64,000 bases of DNA from Symbiodinium natans (Eukaryota > Sar > Dinophyceae > Suessiales > Symbiodiniaceae), in the NCBI GenBank assembly GCA_905221605.1, contig CAJNDS010002746.1, positions 220,889-284,888 on the forward strand, given 5' to 3'. Position 1 is the first letter of the stretch. Every line of letters begins with the position of its first letter. The translations under genes were made by a program, and so were the position numbers. The notes under the pieces were generated by a model. It was not told the DNA's origin. It did no database searches and saw only the letters and a list, made by a program, of their open reading frames with translations. This document shows, piece after piece, positions 21,294 to 33,180 of this stretch.

Positions 21294-21624
21294 AGTCGTT
21301 GCGATTTTTTTAATCCGCGGTTTTGAGTCGTAGTGTAGGGAAAAACCCTGATTTAGGGTCTGGACTATTGGGCTTAGGGTTGAGAAACAACATGGAGAAC
21401 CCAAACCGCTACCCTAAACCCTAAGCCCTAAACCCACTGTTGTCTAATCGAAGTATTCGACGGCTTAGGTTTTGGGTGAGGCGATATGGGGTCCGGGATT
21501 AGTAGGTTTTGGGGTTTAGGGTTTTAGGGTTTATGGGGTTTACAGGGGTCCTGGCACGTGTGAGGAGTTTTACAGGGTTGAGGTTGAGGGTCGACGGCTC
21601 ACACGGCTCACAAGGGCTTCAGGC

Positions 21625-22385
21625 TCCGGAAACCCTAAACCTAAACCCTAAACCCTAAACCCTAAACCCTAAACCCTAAACCCCTAAACCCTAAACCCTA
21701 AACCTAAACCCCTCGGTGGGCTCTTCGGTGTGCCAGGGGACTTGTCGATCTTTCCGTCGATGCCGGGGCTGAGAATCACTTTGTTGGTGCCTGGGCTTGG
21801 TTGTGGACTGAAGAGTTTAGGGTTTAGGGTTTAGGGGTTTAGGGTTTAGGGTTTCGGGTTGAGGGTTAGGGCTTAGGCACTAGGATTTAGGGTAACCGAC
21901 CAGGGTTCAGATGGTACTGAGCTGACCACAAAGGGTATGGATCCAACCTCTGGGATCAAATCCCAAATCCTAAAAGCCCTAAACCCTAAACCCGAATCCC
22001 TAAACCCTAAACCCTAAACCCTAAACCCTAAAACCCCTCAATCCTAAGCCGCCACCTCTCCAAAGCATACTCTGCACACGCTCAATCTGGTCCAGCGCCC
22101 TGGAAAACCGAGGAGTGACAAGGCTATGCCAAACCTCACCTTAATGTCCTAAACCCTAAACCCTAAACCCTATGCCCTATACCCTAAACCCTATACCCTA
22201 TATCAAAACCCCTAAAGTACGCAAAACAAATGGTCCGCTATCATGGGCTTGGGGTAATTGTTTTTCAGACTTTGGGGGTCCGGGCCAACCCTAAACCCTA
22301 AGAACCCTAAACCCTAAACCCTAAGCCCTAAGCCCTAAGCCCTAAGCCCTAAGCCCTAAGCCCTAAGCCCTAAACCCTAAACCTG
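21625..22385. repeat. Alternating C- and G-strand arrays
   Basis: C-strand 21628-21715, G-strand 21810-21895, C-strand 21960-22040, 22145-22210 and 22290-22385. The last contains eight CCCTAAG units, the complement of the CTTAGGG blocks at 19145 and 20426. Confidence 0.8.
22208..22282. mobile_element. Short inverted repeat family P, copy 2
   Basis: Arms ACCCCTAAAGTACGCAAAAC and GTTTTTCAGACTTTGGGGGT, without an internal ITS array, so the array in copy 1 may be an insertion. Confidence 0.4.
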
Positions 22386-22682
22386 CCCGACCACGAAGGA
22401 CAAGGAGCTGATGTAGAATGGCACTCCATCAGCGATGGCCTGCTTGAGATCGATCCAGATGGCAATCTCGCAGTCGTATCCTCGCAGCTCTGTTAGCGGC
22501 TTAGGGTTTTGTTCTTCGGGGGATTCGAATGCATTTTTTTTTTGGGGGGGGTACTTCTTATTATGGAGAATTTCTTGTAAGGCATTCTACGGGCGGAGGG
22601 GGGGGGGGGGGGGGGGTAGGATGAGGAGGATCACATCCCACAGGGGTCAGGAAAAGTTTGTTCAGAGCATCCAGACAACACA

Positions 22683-22880
22683 AGCCCTAAACCCTAAACC
22701 CTAAACCCTAAACCCTAAACCCTAGGATGCTGAATCCCATGACGTCGGAAGCCCTTGCTGCTGAGAGGCGCATCCCGGAGATGACCTCGGGCTTGGGAAC
22801 CCTAGGGTTTAGGGTTTAGGGTTTAGGGTTGAGGGTTGAGGGTTGAGGGTTTAGGGTTTGGGGTTTGGGGTTTAGGGGTT
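22683..22880. repeat. CCCTAAA - 75-bp insert - TTTAGGG
   Basis: A C-strand array (22683-22725) and a G-strand array (22803-22880) enclose a short GC-rich unique insert. Confidence 0.8.
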
Positions 22881-22884
22881 AGCT

Positions 22885-23600
22885 AGAGCGTCTACCCAGG
22901 CTTACTGAGTCCAAAAAGACCCACTTATGGGGCCAGCTCATCTGTAAACCCTTCAACCCTATGCTGGGATGGAGGTGGTCCCTAAACACATGTTGCTCCG
23001 GGATGCGCAGGGTTGAATGGGGTGTTCAGCCCACGGAGTCATAGAATTCAAAAATGTATCAGCTGGAGGGAGCCCCAGTGGTCGGATGAGTTTGATTTGT
23101 AGGTTACCTTTGTCTAGTTCATGGTTGGGATAGTATTGAGAAATAGACTTCTATTCCTTAGACTGCGTTTAAGTACCCTTAAAACGTGTAAAATTGTTAA
23201 GCCACTATGACCAAGTTGGATGCATGTTGGTCTGTTGCGGCTGTCTATAGCCTTTCACTTGGTGGTGTTGGGTCTCTCTGGGAAGCCCCTGAAACTAAGC
23301 TGAAACGATATAAGAGCGATGGGTGCAAGCACAGCGGAGCCATTAAGAACAAAACGAGGATTCGGAGCCACCGCCATATCATGTCGGATCCTACTCAAGT
23401 AAGAGTGCGTGAACCCCAAGACCTTCAACCTTATTCCCTAAACCTCAAACCAAGATCAAGGACAGCTGCTAGTGGGGAGCAGCAGGCAACTTACGAAAGG
23501 CTTGGCAACGAGCTGCGCTGGGTTGAGGTTCGGCTTTGGGGTACGGGGAAGGGCGATGCATGGGGTACATGGCGGAAGCCACCCGCTACGGCCTCCCAAA
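22885..23600. other. Unique stretch without recognised gene
   Basis: About 700 bp free of heptamers. A plus frame from an ATG at 23207 stays open into the following telomere-like array, but shows no recognisable domain. Confidence 0.3.
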
Positions 23601-23602
23601 CC

Positions 23603-23845
23603 AGAACCCTAAACCCTAAACCCTAAACCCTAAACCCTAAACCCTAATTAAACCCTAAACCCTAAACCCTAAACCCTAAACCCTAAACCCTAAACCCTAA
23701 GCCTACAAAAACCCTCTGGGTGAAAAGCTCGCTTGTCTCCCGGCGCGAACGGCGCGAAATGTACGTGGTTCCGGAAACCCTGGCCTGCCAAAGACCAAGG
23801 TTCAGGTGTTTAGGGTTTAGCGTTCAGGGTTTAGGGTTAGGATTG
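23603..23845. repeat. CCCTAAA - 105-bp insert - TTTAGGG
   Basis: C-strand array 23603-23705 (with CTAATTAAACC inside, as at 7860) and G-strand array 23808-23845. Confidence 0.8.
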
Positions 23846-24352
23846 TAGCAGGTTACCTAGTTTTTTTTTCATCATGGTAGGGTCTGGCACTGACTGCCAC
23901 CAGGAGCGTTTCGTTCGGGGCTGAGGCTACAACCCCACCCGACTAACCCAAAGGTTGTTTGCAGGTAGGATGGGGTGATCTATGGGGTGTGTGGTGAGGG
24001 TCGTAAGGGATTTCAGGGGTTGAAGGAGGGATCACAGTAGAGTCATGGCAAGGTGATAGAGCCACACCCCAGAACATCAGAATATGTTAGGTGTGGGCGA
24101 GGACCACAAAACCAACCGAGCTGAGGGCTTGTAGGTGTACGAAAAGAGGTCTCCATCCTGCAAACCGAACACCCCAAACTGGTCGTAAACCCACCCCCTC
24201 TCCCCCATCCCCCCCCCCCACCTCCCTCTCCCCATCCCCCCCTGTCTCCCCCTCCCCCATCCCCTCCCCCCCCCCATGGTTTGTGGAGCCTTGTCCACCG
24301 CCGGCCAGCAAGCCCACCTCTCTCAGTGCACAAGGCCTTCAAGCCCTGTAGG

Positions 24353-25980
24353 ATTCAGGGTTTAGGGTTTAGGGTTTAGGGTTTAGGGTTTTGGGTTTAG
24401 GGTTTAGGGTTCATCTAGGGGAATCTTATGATCAGGGACTCGTGTAGGATTCCTAGATCTCCTGCGAAACGGATCGCGTCAGGGGCTCTGGGAAGGGCTC
24501 CGGAGGGACTTGCGCTCATGTCTTTAGAGCAAGGAGCCGGTTTAGGGTTTAGGGTTTAGGGTTTAGGGTTTAGGGTTTAGGGTTTAGGGTTGACCCTTAT
24601 TTTCAGCTACTCCACTGAGGGTGGTGCTTGGGCGTGATTCAGATTCCCTAAACCCTATAACCCTAAACCCTAAACCTTAAACCCTAAACCCTAACGCCTA
24701 AAGCCTAAAGCCTAAACCCTAAACCCTAAAGCCTGCAGCCATTAGCCCTCGCTTCCAGGAAGTGTATGAAGTCAGGCCTTCCGGATGGACTCGAAATGCC
24801 GACGGTAGGTGCCGTGCCTTGGATCTCCAAAGCCCTACCACTAGTTGCTTAGGGTTTCGGGTTTAGGGTTGAGGCTTTAGGGTCTAGGGTTTAGGAATCC
24901 CATTTCTACCCTTATAAGGAAGAATATGTATATATATACATATATAGATATATCTATGTACACATACTTTTTTTAGTGGGCTCTTCGGCAAATAGTAGCC
25001 TAGAAGGCCCTAAGGGTCGCGTTTGCAGGGGCCTATTCGGTCCTGGTGGAGGCGGGTTCCTTTGCTGCATGCATGTGTATGAGCGACTACTTATAGGAGT
25101 CTTAGGAGAGTGTGAGGTATGGCTGAAACAATTCGCGCCCACCGTCGACATGCAGGCGCTCATATGAAAAGATGCAAGATAGGGACCTATTCGGACTGAT
25201 CCATGCTGCTTGCGATCACAGCATGACCCAGTCGATCGTGATCTCATCATCATCATCGCCGTTTTCCAGGCATAGTGGTTGCTGCGGATGCGGAAGTGTC
25301 ACCAGCATGCGCGCGAGCCGGTTTTCCACAGGCAAGGTGACATCGTACCTTCCCCAATACACAAGGCGCCTCTTCCAGGTTTGTAGGCTTTCAGGAGGTT
25401 TAGGGACGGCGGTAGCGGTCAGTGGGTGGGGCTTCGGGGCCTGGGGTACCAGGAATGCAAGACCACGGGTCTTACACTTAAAACGGGCTGGGCTTTAGGG
25501 CTTAAGGTTTAGGGTTTGAGGGTGGGGTTGCCGTACAAGAACCTCAAGCCCTGTAGTCTTAAAGCCCCTCCGACACGCCGGCCTCACACCCCCGCGCTTC
25601 CTTGCAACTTTGCTCCCCAGAAACAAAAGAGAAACGAGGAACAAACCAAGGACATCTCAAGAAAATCTTAGCCCTAAACCCTAAACCCTAAACCCTAAAC
25701 CCTAAACCCTAAACCCTAAACCCTGAACCCTAAGCCCTAAGCCCCAAACCTCCGAACAACGCCCTCCATGAAGGCCGGGTGGCACGCAATCCTTCGGCAG
25801 CTCATCTTCGGGCTGGAGCTGCTTCAGAAGCAGCTCATCTTTGACGACCTGCACCCTACCACCCGGAACCCTGCACCCTACAAACCCTATAAAAGCCTAT
25901 AATTGATAGGGTTTAGGGTTTAGGGTTTAGGGTTTAGGGTTTAGGGTTTAGGGTTTAGGGTTTAGGGTTTAGGGTTTACT
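24353..25980. repeat. Alternating ITS arrays with unique spacers
   Basis: G-strand at 24353-24412 and 24538-24592, C-strand 24645-24735, G-strand 24845-24892, C-strand 25672-25745, G-strand 25907-25980. The 25000-25490 spacer has a (CAT)n run (25246-25257) and open frames on both strands, none recognised. A C-rich CT block sits at 24185-24280. Confidence 0.75.
24893..24998. mobile_element. Fold-back element family L, copy 2 (left end lost)
   Basis: The centre CCCTTATAAGGAAGAATATG and right end GTGGGCTCTTCGGCAAATAG are kept. A TA-rich palindrome (about 24928-24957) has expanded in the middle, and the left terminus abuts an ITS array. Confidence 0.5.
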
Positions 25981-26074
25981 CTAAACCCCCCAAAACCCCA
26001 AATCGGGTGAAAGGTGGGCAAACATCAACACGAAGCTCAGGGGCAGCTATGGGATGATCAGCAAAAAATCATCT

Positions 26075-27820
26075 AAGCCCTAAACCCAAAACCAAAACCC
26101 TATAAACCCTAAACCCTATAAACCCTAAACCCTAAACCCTATGAACCCTATAACCCTATAAACGCTAAAAGCCCTAAAATCTAAACTCTATAAACCCTAA
26201 ACCCTATAAACCCTAAACCCTTGAGAGCCTTGAGCCCTTGTACGCTCCTGATCTCCTTACCTAGGCCCAAAGAGTAACCCAGGTATAAAAGGAGTACCGT
26301 GTTTGCTCTAACGGGGCATATAAGGGAACCTGCCCGAAAAGGGAATCAGAGCCCACGTTATCAAAGAAAAGGCTTCGGGTCGCAGACTTAGGGTTTGGGG
26401 CTTCGGGCTTCGGATTCTCGCAAAAACGTAAGTTTCTTTTCCGCAGCTTCCACTGTCCCATTCATGAGGGGGGCATATAAGTTGCAAGCCCGAAGCGCTT
26501 CAGCTGGCCCTAAACCCTAAGCCCCATACACCCTAATGCCCTAAGGCCGTTCGGGATGGGGGCTTACAAGCTGCCCTGCCTCAACCTTCAACACCTCGGA
26601 CGGCAAAACACACACACACACACACACACAAAGGGTTTAGGGTTTAGGGTTTAGGGTTTAGGGTTTAGGGTTTGGGGTTTAGGGTTTAGGGTTTTAGGGT
26701 TTAGGGTTTAGGGTTCAGGGAGAAGACACAAGAGACAAGACCCTCCTGAGGAGGGACACGCAGCGCTTCTGACTCTCGAGGCCAAGGGCTCGTACTTGGG
26801 TTTTGGGCGTAGAGTTTAGGATTGTAGGGTTTAGGGTTTAGGGTTTAGGGTTTAGGGTTTAGGGTTTAGGGTCACCAGCAGGCCAGCACTGGTACACGCG
26901 TCGTACCTCAAACCCTGGCTGGTGGGGATGCTCTGCTCGCCTCTGTAGTTGTCCAAGGCGAAATAACGTCCCAGAGAGTTTCGTACTCGGACATTGACCC
27001 CCTAAACTCTAAACTCGACACTCTAAACTCTAAACTCTAAACCCTAAATCCTAAACCCTAAACCCTACACCCTAAACCCTAAACCCAGGCTGCTTCGAAT
27101 GCCATTGCAAGAAAACGTTGCGCCAGCATCCCCATCTGCGCTGCTGGCTGGCAGCTTGCGGCGCCGCTCTCAGAGTGCCACCGGCACTCATGGAAGCTGT
27201 TTGGTTTAGGGGTTAGGCCTTTCTGGCCAGCATGTGCAACAGGAGGTCCAGGGAGAGGAGGGCCGCCAACACGTCTCCGGGGTGCTTTGCCAGCATCTTC
27301 TGTGGCGATCCCCGGCTGTGTCCTTTGCGAGATTAGCGGTACCTTAATGGGGGGAATTAGGGTTTAGGGTTTAGGGTTTAGGGTTCCGAAATTAGTATAT
27401 GCGGATCCTACTACATCGCGGTCTATTTTGGTCCCCTAGTTTCGTAAACCCTCATGTCTCATTCACAAGCCAGCAGTGCTCTCGTACCTTGAGACCCAAA
27501 GTGGCCGGAATTCTATAGGGTTTAGGGTTTCGTAGGGTATTTAGGGGTGATTTAGTAGCTACTTAGGTATATAGGGACTATACAAGGTATATCGGGATAA
27601 TATAGGGGAATAAGATTATACCCCTCAAGCCCTGCTGCTCCAGCACACCCTCCGCCCGCGACGCCTTTATGGAGTGGCCTTGAACTGCGCGAATGTAGAT
27701 GGGCCCACCCATTTCTTGTCGCCTGGGGTTTCGGAGGCTTCTTCTTGTCTGAAGTTGACCCTAAACCCTAAACCCTACACCTAAACCCTAAACCCTAAAC
27801 CCTAAACCCTAAACCCTAAA
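26075..27820. repeat. Alternating ITS arrays, continued
   Basis: C-strand 26075-26220 (with CCCTATAAA variants), (CA)n at 26608-26629, G-strand 26631-26720 and 26817-26872, C-strand 27000-27085, G-strand 27355-27385, C-strand 27758-27820. The spacers show no supported gene. Confidence 0.75.
26264..26360. mobile_element. MITE-like family D, copy 4
   Basis: Diverged copy: GGCCCAAAGAGTAACCCAGG at the left, ATAAAAGGAGTACC, AAGGGAACCTGCCCG and AAAAGGGAATCAGAGCCC at the right. Confidence 0.45.
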
Positions 27821-27944
27821 GGGCTTTTAACGGTTTAGGGCGTCGTGAAAGGTTGTGGGATCGTAGACCATCCCTAACTAGACCCCTTGGTCAAAGCAAG
27901 GTCCTTCCAAAAGGGCTTCAAGTAGAACACTATATTGTTTATAC

Positions 27945-28035
27945 ACACATATATATATATATATATGTATATATGTATATGTATATATCTTTATACATAT
28001 GTATATATGATATATATATATATATGTATATGCCG
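27945..28035. repeat. TA dinucleotide-rich microsatellite
   Basis: About 90 bp of ATATATGTATATG-type repeats. Confidence 0.85.
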
Positions 28036-28350
28036 ACCTTATCTTGTACTGGTCAGACATTGAGCAGCACGGCACAAGTCCCTTTGGCGGCGGGCATCTT
28101 ACAACGACGCGTACGCGGACCTGTGCCTAGAGCACACCTGGCAACCTAAGTCCGTAAACCCCCCAACCTCAAAAAGACCCTATATCTGGACTAGAATTCT
28201 TCGGGCAACCTTTACGAGTAAACCCCCAAGCCCATGAAAAGCCAGTCCGAAACGTGAACAAAAACCCTCAACTCTAAACCCCAAACCCTAAACCCTAAAC
28301 CCTATAGACTCTGCAAACCCAAACCCTAAACCCTATACAGTTTAGGCCAA

Positions 28351-28882
28351 TGCCCAATTCGGTTTAAGGTCGACTTTGGGTGCCGACCCCCAAAGTTTGG
28401 GGTACCATGCCTAATGCCCGATTTGGTTTAAGGTCCATTTTCTGCCGGTTTTGAGGTCAATTTTGGGCCAGTGGGCCTTGGGCTTCAGGGTTCAGGGCCT
28501 ACTCGAGCGAAGGTACTGGGCTCGAGCTTTGGGGTTCAATTTTGCGCCTTGGGGTTTAGGGTTCAGGGCTATTGGGCCTGTAGGGTTCAGGGCCTATTGC
28601 TGTCTTTGGGCTGTGCCCTTTTGGGCTCAGGGCCTAATAAACTTTTGGGCTTCCAGGCGACTGGACCTTGGGCTTTAGGGTTGAATCGGGTAGCTTTCGG
28701 GATCAAAGCTGCGGCGTTGGGCTTTCGGATTAAGGGCCTATAGGGAGTCTTGGGCTTTAGGGTTTAGGGTTTAGGGTTTAGGGTTTAGGGTTTAGGGTTT
28801 AGGGTTTAGGGTTTAGGGTTTAGGGTTTAGGGTTTAGGGTTTAGGGTTTAGGGTTTAGGGTCTTAAAGTTTAGGGTTTAGGG
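28351..28882 (+). repeat. Direct repeats grading into a TTTAGGG array
   Basis: Two copies of AATGCCC(A/G)ATT(C/T)GGTTTAAGGTC (28351 and 28411) are followed by degenerate GGGCTTNAGGGTTCAGGGCC units and then about 17 near-perfect TTTAGGG units (28756-28862). Confidence 0.7.
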
Positions 28883-28979
28883 CTTCAATGCGTTTGTTTT
28901 CTTGAGGTTCGGGGAGTCGATGGGTGGGGGGGTGCTTATCTGTTTCTTGACAATGCGGCTGATTCACAAGTAAAAGCTG

Positions 28980-29500
28980 CACCCTAAACCCTAAACCCTA
29001 AATCCCTAATCCGTACTCCCTAAACCCTAAACCCTAAATCCCTGCTGGTATATCCCAAACCCTACAAGCCCCGGCTCCCAAAGAAGCCACCCTTCACTCA
29101 ACCGAGGCCGTCGCGAGGGCTCTTAAATTGGGGTTTACAGGGTTTAGGGTTTGGGGTTTTTCGTTCAGGGTTCAGGGTTCAGGGTTTAGGGTTTGGTGTT
29201 TAGGGTTTAGGGGTCATCTATACTACGATATTCCCTCTCAAGGAAAAGGGACCATGAACCCCAACACCTACCTTGTTTGCACGTTGTTACTCTACACCCC
29301 TTGAAACGGATTCTTAGGCAACATACAATAAAGTGAGTCTGGGGTTCTGAAGGTAGGACCCAAGAGAAACCTGGGCCCATAAAACTTGAACATTCCAAAC
29401 CTACCCAAGTTGATAGGGTTTAGAGTGTAGGTCTTTGGGGGTTTAGGGTTTAGGGTTTAGGGGGTTTAGGGTTTAGGGTTTAGGGTCTAGGGTTTAGGGG
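28980..29500. repeat. C-strand then G-strand degenerate arrays
   Basis: C-strand 28980-29045, G-strand 29130-29215 and 29400-29500. A minus frame (29207-29398) in between is unconvincing. Confidence 0.65.
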
Positions 29501-30165
29501 TTTAATGCGGCAGGGCGCAGCTCGAAGCGCTTCTTGTCGCTCTTCTGAACCTTTTTGAGGGTTTAGGGCTTTACTAGTAGAGGATTTAGGGCATAGGGCT
29601 TCAGGGCTCCAAGACCTCATAGAAGAGGGCTTTAGGATTTAGGGTTTAAGGTCTAGGGCTTTCGGATTTAGGGCTTTTGAGCGGATAGGGCCCATCGGGC
29701 GTCGGGGGCTGAAGTCTTCACTCATTGATTGGGGCGTTCAGAGGTTTGGGGCTTGTAGGGGCAGGTTTTACTTAGCCAGTTGCTCAAAAGGCAGCTCCAG
29801 CGTAAATCCATGGACCCCCACGGAAACCTCGCAAAACCTGACAGTCTCAAGCCGAGAGCAACTTTGGATGCGCTACACCCGAAGCCTCGACCCTGAACCC
29901 TAAACCCTAAACCCTAAACCCCCTGAACCCTACAAAGTGGGTCTAGGTTTGGGTGGCTTCTCGGGGTTTCAGGGTTCAGTGTTTTGGGTTCAGGCTTGAA
30001 AAAACTCTTAAGTTCCTAGATTTTGGTTGCCTTGAGGACATCTCTTACAGCGGAACCCTGCACCCTTAACCCCAAACCCAGTGTCAAGGTCAATTTGTTT
30101 GGCAACGCTGGCATCATCACCTCAGTTTGTGCCCGGAGCGGACTCAGAAGTTTTTCGCCAAAACT
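29500..30165. other. Degenerate heptamer remnants and unique DNA
   Basis: Scattered GGGCTT, GGATTTAGGG and CCCTAAACC fragments with no clean array longer than four units and no supported gene. Confidence 0.5.
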
Positions 30166-30169
30166 AAAG

Positions 30170-30560
30170 AACCCTAAACCCTAAACCCTAAACCCTAAAC
30201 CCTAAATACTAAACCCTAAACCCTAAACCCTAAACCTTAAACCCTAAACCCTAATCTTACGAATGCAGCATCACAGGTGCATTCGCAGGGCGCTTCGTCA
30301 GCTGGTCCTTCCCACCCTAAACCCTAAACCCTAAACCCTAAACCCTAAACCCTAAACCCTAAACCCTTAACCCTAAACCCTAAACCCTAAACCCTAAACC
30401 CTAAACCCTAAACCCCAGGAGTCATTGCCATGCCACCCGTGCCACTGGCTGCGACCCCATGGCTTCCAGGATGCCAGTTCGGGGGTGCCATGGTGATGTT
30501 TAGGGTTTAGGGTTTAGGGTTTAGGGTTTAGGGTTTAGGGTTTAGGGTTTAGGGTTTAGG
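30170..30560. repeat. Two CCCTAAA arrays, 80-bp insert, TTTAGGG array
   Basis: C-strand 30170-30255 and 30315-30416, G-strand 30497-30560. The insert 30417-30496 is unique. A 21-base C-run lies at about 30720-30740. Confidence 0.85.
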
Positions 30561-30639
30561 GGGTGATGACGGTGCTTCTGCCCATAGCACCGAGGAAGAC
30601 ATCTGTTCACGAAAGGGCTTTGTGCTAAGCCCTAAACCC

Positions 30640-32340
30640 TGAACCCTGAACCCTAAACCCCAAACCCCAAACCCTAAACCCCTAACCCCTCCAAAGCAGT
30701 CTCTGCTCCGACTTCGATCCCCCCCCCCCCCCCCCCCCCCGACCTCTGCTTCAAGATGCCCCTATGTTCTTCCACCCTAAACCCTAAACCAAAAACCCTA
30801 AACCCTACACCCTAAACCCTCAAGCCCTAAACCCTAAACCCGAAACCCTCCAAAACCCAAGCGCGAATTCCGTCCTCAGAACCGTCTGCGCAAGATGAGG
30901 CAGATGCCTCATTGCCCTAAACCCCTCAGCTCCTAAACCCCTGAACCCCTGAATTCACGAAGCAAACCAAGGAACCACTTTCTGGATGAAAACACGAAGC
31001 CGTAAACCCTAAACCCTCAGCCCTAAGCCCAAAACCCAAAACCCAAAACCCTAAACCCTGAACACTACCACCCTAAAAACCCCGAAACCCCAAGGAAGGA
31101 ACCACTTTCTGGATGATGTCGTAGTCGGCCTCTAGCTCTTTGAGCCTCCGCTGACAGTCTCTCGTGGTCTGATGCTGAGGGTATGGGGTTTAGGGTTTAG
31201 GGTTTAGGGTTTAGGGCTTAGGGTTTAGGGTTTCTTGTTTAGGGTGTAGCTTCCTTTCAGGGCAAGAAGATATAGGCCTTAGGATATAGGGTGTACTGGC
31301 CGATGAAGGAGTTCGAGGTTCAGGCGTGCTGCGGTGCGATATGGGCGTGGGCACCGTCGGGTAGCCTGAAGCCTAAACCCTAAACCCGGAAACCCGAAAC
31401 CCGAAACCCTAAACCCTAAACCCTAATTAAACCCTAAACCCCAGCCCTAAACCCTGAACATAATATGATGGGCTCTCCATTTTTGGGTTAAATTACTAGA
31501 GGGAGTGGATGATAGACCCGGGCTTAGGGCTTAAGTACATACACGAAGGGTAACTCTTGCTTCCTCCCCCAAAACCCTAAGCCCTGTCATTAGAAATTGT
31601 GCGTGTTTGCCTTTAGGGTTTAGGGTTTAGGGTTTAGGGTTTAGGGTTTAGGGTTTAGAGGGTATAGGTGGCGCAAGCCCTTCTCAAGCACTGTGAAAGC
31701 TGCTCCAGCCCTTCGAAGCCCTTCCGGGGAGGCGGGGGGGGCCTTGTGTACCCCGAGATGACCTCTTGACACTCTTTTACACCTTTTCAATCACGTTGAA
31801 AGCCCCTCTCTCAAGGCTTAGGGTCTTGGCTTAGGGTTCAACATTCAGGGTGTTTCAGGGTTCAAGTTTTGGGGCTTAGGGTTTAGGGTTTAGGTTTAGG
31901 GTTAGGGTTAAGGTTTAGGAGGTTAAGGGTTAGGTTAGGGTTAAGGGTTAAGGGTTAAGGGTTAAGGGTTTCGGGTTTAGGGCTACCGTTTTCAAGCCCG
32001 AAGCCGCCCAAACCCCAGATCTTTGCCAAGGCACCATTGGCAATCCAGGACCTTTTGCAACTCGCCTTGGCTTTCCATGCGAAGGAGGGTGTAGGGTTTA
32101 GGGTTTAGGGTTCGGGGCTTAGGGTTTGGGGGTTTTTGGGATTGAGGGTTTAGGGTGAGTAAGAGATTGAGTCGCCTTGAGGAAATCTTGAGAGATTTCG
32201 GGCTCAGGCCACCAAGCCCTTGATGAGAACTTAGCCCCAAACCCGCATTCGTCGCATCGTCGGCTTGGGTTTCAAGAATACTCGCAATAGTCGTCTCTTC
32301 AGTTCCGTGCGTGTTCTTGTTGGGGCGGCCATGCAAGGTC
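30640..32340. repeat. Degenerate mixed ITS patchwork
   Basis: C-strand fragments (30640-30690, 30776-30860, 31010-31080, 31375-31460) and G-strand fragments (31188-31230, 31615-31660, 31870-31985, 32090-32155). TTAGGG-like and TTAAGGG variants occur at 31880-31970. No gene is supported. Confidence 0.65.
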
Positions 32341-33180
32341 GTGCATGAGCTTGCATGACCTCAGTCCGCATCCAATTCCCCCGACAATAGGACTTCCTGC
32401 GACGTCGACCGTCTCGACATTCTTGAGGTCGAAGTTTTCCTTTCGAGCGGGCATTCCGTTACTCTTGGAGGACGTTCCATTACTTTTGAAGACACGGATG
32501 AGTTCGGCAAAGCAGGGAAATGCCCTCTGTGATCATCTGGAACGAAATCTCCGGCACAGTGCCAATCGTTTTGCACCGCACTCCTTCCTCTCTTCGTGCC
32601 AACTATCACAACCAGATTTCGTGCAAACATTCCAGCGTGCTGCTAAGCGGTCATCAGAGAAAGCTGGGGGCACAGGGCAAATCACGTTTGGGAGAAACTC
32701 AAGAAGCAAACAAAGCTGAAAGTGGTGAGGGGAGATTGCCAGTGGCTTTAGGTCAACGGCCTTCATGATTGGCATTCGGTTTTGAGGGAGCACGTGGTGA
32801 TGCACAGGATGTGTCGTGCAAAGAAGTGGGCTGGGTGACAAGCTGTACACTCAAACTTAGCCCAAGGGAATCGTGGCTGAGCAACTTGAGTTGCAGATTG
32901 TAATCGAGCACAAGGGTGACATCCACCCCACGGCGGAAGTCGAGGCCCAATTCGATCATGAACAAAGGCAAGGCACCACCGGGTGTGCGTGACAAGGCAT
33001 TGGCCGAAATGCACCCTGCAATCTCAGGATTGGAAAGCAGGGAGTGCACATGACATGTACGCAAGAAGCCGCGAAGCCTGAAGAGCCAGTTCTCCTGGTG
33101 CGTGCCCTGCATTCTGATCGCCGGATCAGTGGCGTTTGGCGAGAGGGCACAACACGTTGTCAGATGTAGCTGTTATGAGC
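32340..33180. other. Unique island with mutually exclusive ORFs, possible gene relic
   Basis: About 840 bp free of heptamers. Minus-strand frame 33112-32753 (119 codons from ATG; reads NWLFRLRGFLRTCHVHSLLS, then GVDVTLVLDYNLQLKLLSHD) and minus-strand frames 32850-32533 and 32630-32361 are open. An ATG-started plus frame 32345-32719 (124 codons) is also open. The minus-strand reading looks slightly more protein-like, with frame changes typical of a decayed gene or of introns. No family is recognised and I cannot choose a frame. Confidence 0.25.

Noticed and set aside
23207-23626. 139-codon ATG-started plus frame
   Set aside because: It runs into a telomere-like array at its end (TLNPKP), shows no domain, and is expected by chance in this much sequence.
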